Shown piece after piece: positions 55,700-64,000 of a stretch of DNA of 64,000 nt (positions are counted from its first letter, which is position 1; each line of letters begins with the position of its first letter). The translations under genes and the position numbers were made by a program. Location: positions 12,954,450-13,018,449 of the forward strand of contig OZ007506.1 in NCBI GenBank assembly GCA_963931865.1, given 5' to 3'. Source of the stretch: Axinella damicornis. Its lineage: Eukaryota > Porifera > Demospongiae > Axinellida > Axinellidae. Below the pieces are notes generated by a model. That model made no database searches. It had not been told where the DNA came from and worked only from the letters and a program-made list of their open reading frames with translations.

Positions 55700-56332
55700 C
55701 TGGTGAGTGAAAGCATTTGACTGTTGACCAGGTTCGAGTTGCTTCACTAATAAAGTGCTTTCTTTACCCCTCCTCAACCAGCCTTTGGCTGAACGGGCTT
55801 GGAGGTAGCTAACTGTATCTAGGATGATAGCCAGACCCCATGCATGCCGCTCAAGTTGGGAATAAGGCTTTGGGTCTGGGAACAAGGCTGAGTTTTTGCT
55901 GTTACTTGAGACTCCATTTCTGTTAGCTGTCCATCTGCATGGTTGAATGGGGAGAAGGAGAGGGAGGGAGAGAAAGGAAGGGAACCTGCAGATGTCAACT
56001 TGCTGTTGACATCTAGTCCCTACAGCATTGACTGGTTTTCGTAGTGAGATGGCCATATATAAGAGTAATATAAAATAACATGTGCTAGCTACATAGGTAA
56101 ATTGTGTACTAACTTTAAGGGCAAATCTCGCTACCATGTAGTGAGAGCTAGTTGAGAGGTCTGCTACAGTGCTATAGTACAGTAGACTCAATCCCAAACA
56201 TCAAACTACAGCCTCAGTGAACCTATAAGCAGAATTATTGTGAGCTCGAGTATGTTACCACATACTAGCCGAGTCTGTTGTTCTATAACGGTATACCTGA
56301 GTGTACTGTGTGACCTTCAGTCGAATACAACA

Positions 56333-56565
56333 TGTGAACGGATCAAGTAAAAATGGAACCTTATATGCACACGTCCCACTTTGCACCTCCCTGAAATGGG
56401 AATTGGTTCTAAATATGTTTCAGAATATTTCCAAGAATTGAGTTTCTCCAATTTTCAGGCATTTCTTCGAAGGGGTACACAAGTTTTAATCCATTTTTAA
56501 GCAATTTGGACAATTCCCCACATTTGACTGTGTTTTATTCCCGATTTTTACTTGATCCGTTCACA
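56333..56565. mobile_element. TIR element, TGTGAACGGATCAAGTAAAA ends
   Basis: Inverted termini TGTGAACGGATCAAGTA and TACTTGATCCGTTCACA. Related to 8883-9099. Confidence 0.75.
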
Positions 56566-57628
56566 CATGCATATGGCCTGCTGCATGCAAGTAGCAGTGT
56601 TGCATGCTCGACTATGCAAACTTGATCACTATAAGTACACCACCTGAGGCTATGTGGCCTCCTGGCGCTCTTGCTCTCGGATCCCCTGGCTGCATGATCT
56701 GTCAACCCAGGAGAAGTTGCCTTAAGCCAACCACTGCAAAAAGCTTCAACAATTACAGTAGCTTGGGAGAGTCCAACCTACACTTGGGATCAATCAGACG
56801 GAGAAAGTTCATTGCAGACTCCATAACAGAAGCTTGCAACTCACGTACAGTACATGCATGTATTCATGGTGTTATCCATCATGCCATGTGTACTGTGCGG
56901 TTATGACAGTCTGTGAACTTGAAAATAAACAGTTGATCAGAGTGTGCATTGTGCATGATTGTGTTCAAGTTGAAGTATTGCATGGTTCTTAATTTTTGCA
57001 TGGTTTGGTCTTGGTGGCTGGAGTGTGTGTTTGGGGGTGCATGGCCCAGGCCAGCCAGTGTGATATCTCTATATATGCCACAGTTGCACGTACACCTCAT
57101 ATAATCATAGGCTGTAGCTTCCCCTTGTGACGTGGTCATAACTATAGCCCCCTTTCCACAATCTCAAGAGTGTATAACTCTTGACAATCTTGTATGGTCC
57201 TGTAATAGCTGCACAGCAATTACCGAGCACCTGGGAACGAGGCTACTATAGTAGCTGATTTGACATCACATTATACAGTCCTTGATGCATGTACATGACT
57301 ACAATCATGACCATTGTACTTTACCTTATAACATTCGCAACATAGTCGATCCCTTTCTGATGAACTTATATTATTACGGTAAAGGCTGGTAACAACTGTA
57401 AATCAGAAATCAAGATTCAGGAGTCAAGAATCCGAGTCAGTGGTCTGACAGCAAAGATACTGTAAGATATACATAACTGAGTGAATATATTATAGCTGTG
57501 GCAGTTGAGTATGGCAGCTGAGTGCTACGGCTGACGAAGATGCAGTGTAAGTACAAAACAAAGTGGAGTCTAACACAATGTCTTACAAAGTTGGTTCACA
57601 AACACATACACAGGCATCTTGGCCTGTC

Positions 57629-57748
57629 AGTGGCCTAACCCACTAAAAATTGAATTAGCCCCCCTAAACTTGAGAATACTGTTAAAAACATTTTAACAAT
57701 ATTCTCAAGTTTAGGGGGGCTAATTCAATTTTTGTGGGTTAGGCCACT
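57629..57748. repeat. 120-bp near-perfect palindrome
   Basis: AGTGGCCTAACCCAC and the following TTGAATTAGCCCCCCTAAAC have their complement immediately downstream, with almost no loop. Confidence 0.9.
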
Positions 57749-57903
57749 CTGGTTCTCAGCCCTTCAATTGTTGACAGCTCTCTGCTGCAGTCCACCAATC
57801 GTCTTTGGTTGTCTCACAGCACCATATGCAAATCCCCGACCTCGGCCACGCCCCCTTGTCCCAAGTGAGGGAAGGGAGCCAACACTACTCAGAGAACCTG
57901 TGG

Positions 57904-57944
<41 letters not shown>
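57904..57944. repeat. Poly-G tract
   Basis: About 40 consecutive G; the length is unreliable. Confidence 0.9.
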
Positions 57945-57947
<3 letters not shown>

Positions 57948-58429
57948 ACATTATATCAAGAAGACACATGTTGAATTGCTAACTTCCCAATGGTTGACTA
58001 TCTGCCACTCGCTCTAACCCTGTGAAAGGTTGACCAGGCTAGACCAACCTCCCTGCCAACTTATGAGACCAAAAACACATCTAGTGATGTTCAACTGATT
58101 CTGATGGGAGAAGGGTCCCTCAGGGACACTTTTAGACGATCAAACTCCCTCTGTCCAACCTACATGTACCCATGAAACATGACAAATAATAGGGTCTCAC
58201 TAAGTTTTGGCTTTGAAAACTTTAAAACTAACACAACCATTGACCTTTGTGTACAGAAGGCATGTGTTTCTGAGGACGGCAGCTATGACAACCGACTATT
58301 GGGGTGCCAGACTCCAAAGTCCAGAAGCATGTCCAAGCATACGTCAGAATGCTTGCCTGTACCTTGGCTCCTAGTAGTTGACATGACAATCAACATAATT
58401 TTACAAGCAGGTTAAGCATTAGGAGGGTT

Positions 58430-60262
58430 CAACAAACTCCACTACCGTGCACAGCATCTAAGGTCAACAAACTCCACTACCATGCACACCATCTAAGGTG
58501 AACAAACTCCACTACCGTGCACAGCATCCAAGGTCAACAAACTCCACTACCATGCACAGCATCTAAGGTCAACAAACTCCACTACCATGCACAGCATCTA
58601 AGGTCAACAAACTCCACTATACTGTGCACAGCATCTAAGGTCAACAAACTCCACTACCATGCACAGCATCTAAGGTCAACAAACTCCACTACCATGCACA
58701 GCATCTAAGGTCAACAAACTCCACTACCATGCACAGCATCTAAGGTCAACAAACTCCACTATACTGTGCACAGCATCTAAGGTCAACAAACTCCACTACC
58801 ATGCACAGCATCTAAGGTCAACAAACTCCTCTACCATGCACAGCATCTAAGGTCAACAAACTCCACTACCATGCACAGCATCAAAGGTCAACAAACTCCA
58901 CTATACTGTGCACACCATCTAAGGTGAACAAACTCCACTACCATGCACAGCATCTAAGGTGAACAAACTCCACTACCATGCACAGCATCTAAGGTCAACA
59001 AACTCCACTATACTGTGCACAGCATCTAAGGTCAACAAACTCCACTACCGTGCACAGCATCTAAGGTGAACAAACTCCACTACCATGCACAGCATCTAAG
59101 GTCAACAAACTCCACTATACTGTGCACACCATCTAAGGTGAACAAACTCCACTACCATGCACAGCATCTAAGGTGAACAAACTCCACTACCGTGCACAGC
59201 ATCTAAAGTGAACAAACTCCACTACCGTGCACAGCATCTAAGGTGAACAAACTCCACTACCATGCACAGCATCTAAGGTGAACAAACTCCACTACCGTGC
59301 ACACCATCTAAGGTGAACAAACTCCACTACCATGCACAGCATCTAAGGTGAACAAACTCCACTACCATGCACAGCATCTAAGGTCAACAAACTCCACTAC
59401 CGTGCACAGCATCTAAGGTGAACAAACTCCACTACCATGCACAGCATCTAAGGTCAACAAACTCCACTATACTGTGCACACCATCTAAGGTGAACAAACT
59501 CCACTACCGTGCACAGCATCTAAGGTGAACAAACTCCACTACCATGCACACCATCTAAGGTCAACAAACTCCACTACCATGCACAGCATCTAAGGTCAAC
59601 AAACTCCACTATACTGTGCACACCATCTAAGGTGAACAAACTCCACTACCATGCACAGCATCTAAGGTGAACAAACTCCACTACCGTGCACAGCATCTAA
59701 AGTGAACAAACTCCACTACCATGCACACCATCTAAGGTGAACAAACTCCACTACCATGCACAGCATCTAAGGTAAACAAACTCCACTACCATGCACAGCA
59801 TCTAAGGTCAACAAACTCCACTACCGTGCACAGCATCTAAGGTGAACAAACTCCACTACCATGCACAGCATCTAAGGTCAACAAACTCCACTATACTGTG
59901 CACACCATCTAAGGTGAACAAACTCCACTACCGTGCACAGCATCTAAGGTGAACAAACTCCACTACCATGCACACCATCTAAGGTCAACAAACTCCACTA
60001 CCGTGCACAGCATCTAAAGTGAACAAACTCCACTACCGTGCACAGCATCTAAGGTCAACAAACTCCACTACCGTGCACAGCATCTAAGGTGAACAAACTC
60101 CACTACCATGCACACCATCTAAGGTCAACAAACTCCACTACCGTGCACAGCATCTAAGGTGAACAAACTCCACTACCGTGCACAGCATCTAAGGTCAACA
60201 AACTCCACTACCGTGCACAGCATGTAAGGTGAACAGACTCCACTACCATGCACAGCATCTAA
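58430..60262. repeat. 35-bp satellite, about 52 units
   Basis: The unit AACAAACTCCACTACCATGC is followed by ACAGCATCTAAGGTC. Recurrent variants are CCGTGC for CCATGC, CACCATC for CAGCATC, GGTG for GGTC, and a 37-bp form with ACTATACTGTGC. Variants recur in blocks, which points to higher-order expansion. There are no unique spacers. Confidence 0.95.
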
Positions 60263-60322
60263 GTTAGATGGTGTGCACGTACTGGAGTTCGCTGAACCGA
60301 AGGCGGATGATGATGATCTAAC

Positions 60323-63300
60323 CTGTGGAGGATGCAAGGGAGGGAGGTAAGGTCGAAGGGGGTGAGGTCAAGGAGGACATGCTGCTGGTCCTGGGGCTGA
60401 TGACACTGCAAAGAGGGTCTGAGGGGGTCTCTGGGAGATGGTTCTTGGTGAGGGCGATGCCGTACTTTGGGCAGAGAGATTCTGAGAGTACAAAACAGTA
60501 GATGTTGGCAGTGCCGAGAGAACAGTGCTTGTTCTCTCGCTGTTCATGCCAGCCACATCTGGGAAGGATGGATGGGAAAGAGGGAGGGGAGAGAGGGATG
60601 GAAGAGAGGGTAATAAAACACTTGCAGGGTGATAATTGTCCATCTACCCTCACAGGTAAGTGTAAACCAGTATTTACATGTAGTACTACAAATTAGCCTC
60701 AAACCCAGAGGTTATGTACTACATGTACTATGACTATGTATCTACATAATGCCTCGCGCGCACGCCGCATGCGTACGTGTGACCAGACCAAGTGCTTACG
60801 ATTATGTACAATCTAGCATCAAGTGCTAGTTTGAGAGTGTGGAGCTACATTACAGCAGAGGGCACATAAAAAGGTAACACAATTTTGCAGCATTTGTTCC
60901 AGGCTGCAATTGAGGAACACCGTCAGCAGTGCAAGCAATGTTGTAGTTGGCAATTGCACAAATGAACAAGTGGCCATATATGGCACCACAAATCTCCCAG
61001 AATACATTTTGCTCGCTGTTGTTATTGGGCGAGCGTGAGCAAGCCCCACACTAGTCGTACTCGAGAGCGGCTCGTGCTGTTGTCGATATGTCTCCCATAC
61101 CGTAAATATTGCGCATGTACCCTATTTTGTACACTACAGCCAGCCCAAAGAGAGGAGGGGGCGTATTTTTGAGTATGCAATTATAGTCTTGATTATACGC
61201 CCCCTCAAAAAGTTTTGCTACGTTTATGACACTGCCAAGGTTGATGTTCAGTGACAAAAGATCGCCATTACTGTTCGTGGTCATCTGGACTAGGACTATG
61301 TATCCATCTGGACTAGGACTATATGTTCACTGGATAGCTGTTCGCCGATTCTGGGCCTCCAGATGCCACTGAGAACGTGATGGCGACAACACTGCTCTCC
61401 ATTTCGTACATCTTCGTCCTTGGGCTGGGGTTTCTCGTGTACAAGTCATCCACGTCGCGCTCGCTCATGCGATCGCGGCGCGCATAGTTACGTCATACTT
61501 TTTCTGTCAGTCGCCAAATTTTAAATTTGCCAAATTATCAGATGAGGACTTTCATGAGCACTACTGGAAGCCTGCTCTCTTAGCTATTAAATGAGCTGCC
61601 TGCAGAGAAACCAAGATAGCTTCAAAGAAAAGCGAAACTCATTAGTTCAGTAGTCTTGTGTGTTTATTCTTCCAGATGTTTTGAGTTCATACAGATATAA
61701 AATCGCCTAACCCCCCCCCCCCCCCCCCCAACCTTCCCCTTCCTCACCTTGTCCCCCTTTCATGGTCATAAACAGAGGTTTTCAGAAGCTCGTGGGCTTG
61801 GTACAATGTGGGTGCTCTTCCATCCAGGTGTGCTGACAGCTCACACAGTAAGGCCTCCACTTCATAGACCCTGTGAAGCATGTTGTCCACGCCAGCTCGA
61901 TCTGCTAGCCACTGCAGGCACCATTCAACACGCTCTGCATTATCACGCTGGTTGTGTGTATAGGAGTGTGTGTTACCACCATGCAAACAAACCACTTACT
62001 GCAGCCTACAAGCCATTAACACAATTGGCTAGTTAGGCCAGAATTTCTTAATGTTTGGACCCTTGCAGCTTACAAAATGCATCAGGTGATCACGCATACA
62101 AATTGAAAGGAGGAGTGGCCATAATTTATTAAACACACATGTACATGTAGCTCCTTACCGGCCATAAGAAAATGCATGTGTGAAGAAGCAGAAACGCATG
62201 TACAAATTGATAGTAAACCCTACCTTGATCGGGATGCTGTAAAACGCGGAATACGGAATAACGGAATAACTTTTATTGACCGGAAATGAAATTTTGAAAA
62301 TATGCTTTGTTCTTCGCCGACACGGCACGTGTACTAGTATCATGCATGCATGATCGAGGGGTCCGGGAGCTGCACTGCGAGATCGAGCCACTGCTAGCTG
62401 TATCTGGACTTACAGAGGAGCTGCGAATACCGGGTAAGGAGACTGCACTAAAAAAGTGACCTCCTAAAGCTCTCACTACCCATGGGCTGACAACGCAGTG
62501 ACGAGGTTATTCGTCTTAGCAGTAATTTGCTTCCACAACATGTGCGCCGATGTCGCGAGGACAGACAAAGATCCTTCGATCTATGTTGAAAGCCTGGCTT
62601 TCCAGGATGGCAGAGTCAAACCTTTGTAGCGTTGCACATACTTTGCTGAGCCTGCTCAGGCACGGCACTTCTCAAACCTCTCAACTTTTATAGGGCAACC
62701 ATCTTGGCGTCTCCCACATGGCTTACCCGGTATTCGCAGCTCCTCTGTAAGTCCAGATACAGCTAGCAGTGGCTTGATCTCGCAGTGCAGCTCCCGGATC
62801 CCTCGATCATGCATGCATGATACTAGTACACGTGCCGTGTCAGCGAAGAACAAAGCATATTTTCAAAATTTCATTTCCGGTCAATAAAAAGTTATTCCGT
62901 TATTCCGCTATTCCGTATTCCGCGTTTTACAGCAGCCCGATCCGCCTTGATCCTAGGCATCAAGGCCTCGGCACCCCAGTGATTGTCACTTGCAGTGCTA
63001 ATGACAAGGCTAAGTGCCCCCCAGAGCACCTGCTAACAACAGCAACAAGGAAATATAAACACAATGGTTCTTGCAAATCTGGAGAGATAACTTGTTAAGT
63101 TAAACCAACACAAATAGTAGCGAGGGAGAGCCTTGGTCTGGACTTGTCTGATGTCACATCACATGACTGGTGTGGACGTACCTTAGCAAACACTGGAGGA
63201 AGTTGAGCTCCGTCTGGACAGAGGAATCTCTCCAGCTCACTCAATATCTGGCGGTAGTCTCTCTCGGCCAGCTCAAACCCCTCTATGGGAATCTCGTGGG

Positions 63301-63549
63301 TAGTCTCACTTGCGTTCTTGGCTGTAAAGCGGAAGCCCATGGGGATTTTCCCTTTTGTGGTGTGTGCATGTGTGCATGTACATGTGTGGCTATACACCTC
63401 TTCCTTCCCTCCCTCCATATGCAAACACGCACACACACTGTACACACACACACATACACAAACACCTTATAATTACACACACCATGATACCTACACCAGC
63501 TGATTGTATTTGGAGAGGGGGAGGGGTTTAACTCACCACAAACAAGCAT
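60323..63549 (-). CDS. Unrecognised multi-exon gene, four exons, 3' part missing
   Basis: Minus-strand exons: 63549-63537 (MLVC, first coding exon, acceptor at 63558), 63351-63182, 61947-61748 and 60558-60323. Phases agree at each junction and all borders are GT-AG. The chain begins MLVCGKIPMGFRFTAKN, continues IEGFELAERDYRQILSELER, FLCPDG and PPVFAK, then ERVEWCLQWLADRAGVDNML and AHELLKTSVYDHERG, then CGWHEQRENKHCSLG and a Ser/Thr/Pro-rich part. The last visible exon ends in phase 1 at a GTTAGA donor, so at least one exon is missing. I do not recognise the family. It is mostly helical and probably intracellular, with no signal peptide. Intron 2 contains a large fold-back element. Confidence 0.65.
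61024..61108 (+). repeat. Dispersed GAGCGTGAGCAAGCCCC repeat, second copy
   Basis: Matches 16561-16650 over about 85 bp with moderate divergence. Confidence 0.6.
61711..61730. repeat. Poly-C tract
   Basis: About 20 C, 18 bp from the donor of exon 61947-61748. Confidence 0.9.
62227..62942. mobile_element. Fold-back element with arms over 200 bp
   Basis: The left arm 62227-62437 is the complement of the right arm 62723-62942, with few mismatches. The ends read GATCGGGATGCTGTAAAACG and CAGCAGCCCGATC. The inner 285 bp have no clear coding content. It lies in intron 2 of the unrecognised gene. Confidence 0.88.
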
Positions 63550-63559
63550 TACGAAACCT

Positions 63560-64000
63560 GCACCGCAGTAAATTAGTTACATGTATGTGTCGTGCAACTT
63601 TCATAATATTATTGTAATGCCACATGCGGTAATGTCCGTGAGGCTTAGGTTCTGTGACAGCTGAAAGGGTGGGAAGAGGTGGGTGGGTTTCAACGCTAGG
63701 CTGAGATAACATGGCTGCCTCTGGGCTTGGCTGTAGAAGAAACAGTCTTCTTGCCATGTAGGGGCTCCATTTCTGGCAGTGAAGCATTTGTACGGGTGGT
63801 CTTTGGCCGAGAGCCGTGACTACTGTAGAAAGTGGGTGTGGTTCGAGTCACAATTCGGCACAGGATGGCTGCAGTGGCACATGTGTGAAGCTAGGAGCTT
63901 CAAAGCCCATGTGAAGTAGATATACAATGTAGGGATCCAGACGCTTAAAAAAAGGAATTCAGCCAAAAAAACTTTGGACTCTAATGGCACACTGCAAATC
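63560..64000. other. Upstream flank of the unrecognised gene
   Basis: The open frame 63787-63533 has no recognised motif. The stretch may hold the promoter or 5' UTR, but nothing specific is visible. Confidence 0.35.

Larger units (their letters stand above)
54580..58430. other. Repeat-rich stretch without a secure gene
   Basis: Contains a TIR element (56333-56565), a palindrome (57629-57748) and a poly-G run of about 40 bases (57904-57944). If the gene at 60323-63549 continues to the left, its remaining exons should lie here, but I could not find any in phase. Confidence 0.45.

Noticed and set aside
55322..56197. 291-codon minus frame
   Set aside because: No domain, mixed composition with a GGW-rich end, and a likely internal intron border; probably fortuitous.
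58430..60262. CRISPR-like array
   Set aside because: Units are contiguous with no unique spacers, and the genome is eukaryotic; it is a satellite.

Overview
This 64 kb window is animal nuclear DNA. The genes are split by introns with GT-AG borders, the encoded families are metazoan, and non-autonomous DNA transposons, microsatellites and homopolymer runs are dense. Together with the frequent TACATGTA words this suggests a marine invertebrate, possibly a sponge. The lineage call is weak because no marker gene is present. A 200-base run of N lies at 28823-29022.

Four gene loci can be rebuilt from splice signals and matching intron phases. (1) At the left edge, on the minus strand, is a tandem pair of genes for a small secreted protein whose predicted mature end begins His-Leu-Cys. 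Copy 2 is complete (six exons, 5133-9741, 170 residues). Copy 1 (29-3032) runs off the window. A decayed pogo/Tigger-type transposase lies in intron 1 of copy 2 only. (2) On the plus strand, 18624-39645, is a class 2 DYRK protein kinase, closest to DYRK4 (14 exons, 659 residues). The kinase exons from 33360 onward are very secure; the N-terminal exons rest on phase continuity. (3) On the minus strand, 42354-45736, is a 551-residue protein with two PDZ domains and a repetitive proline-rich linker. Its tiny first exon and promoter are present three times in tandem, one copy decayed. (4) On the minus strand, 60323-63549, are four exons of a gene I do not recognise, with its 3' part not found.

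The rest is mostly repeats: a 9-bp-target-site element family (TAGCCTCGTTCCC ends) with members as short as 35 and 44 bp, three TIR elements with TACCGTA ends, a hAT-type element with a perfect 8-bp duplication, a TTAA-flanked element in two copies, several long fold-backs, a 35-bp satellite of about 1.8 kb, a 39-bp minisatellite, and many (GT)n, (CCCT)n and poly-G tracts. The genes show no sign of working in a common pathway; they are ordinary neighbours on an animal chromosome.
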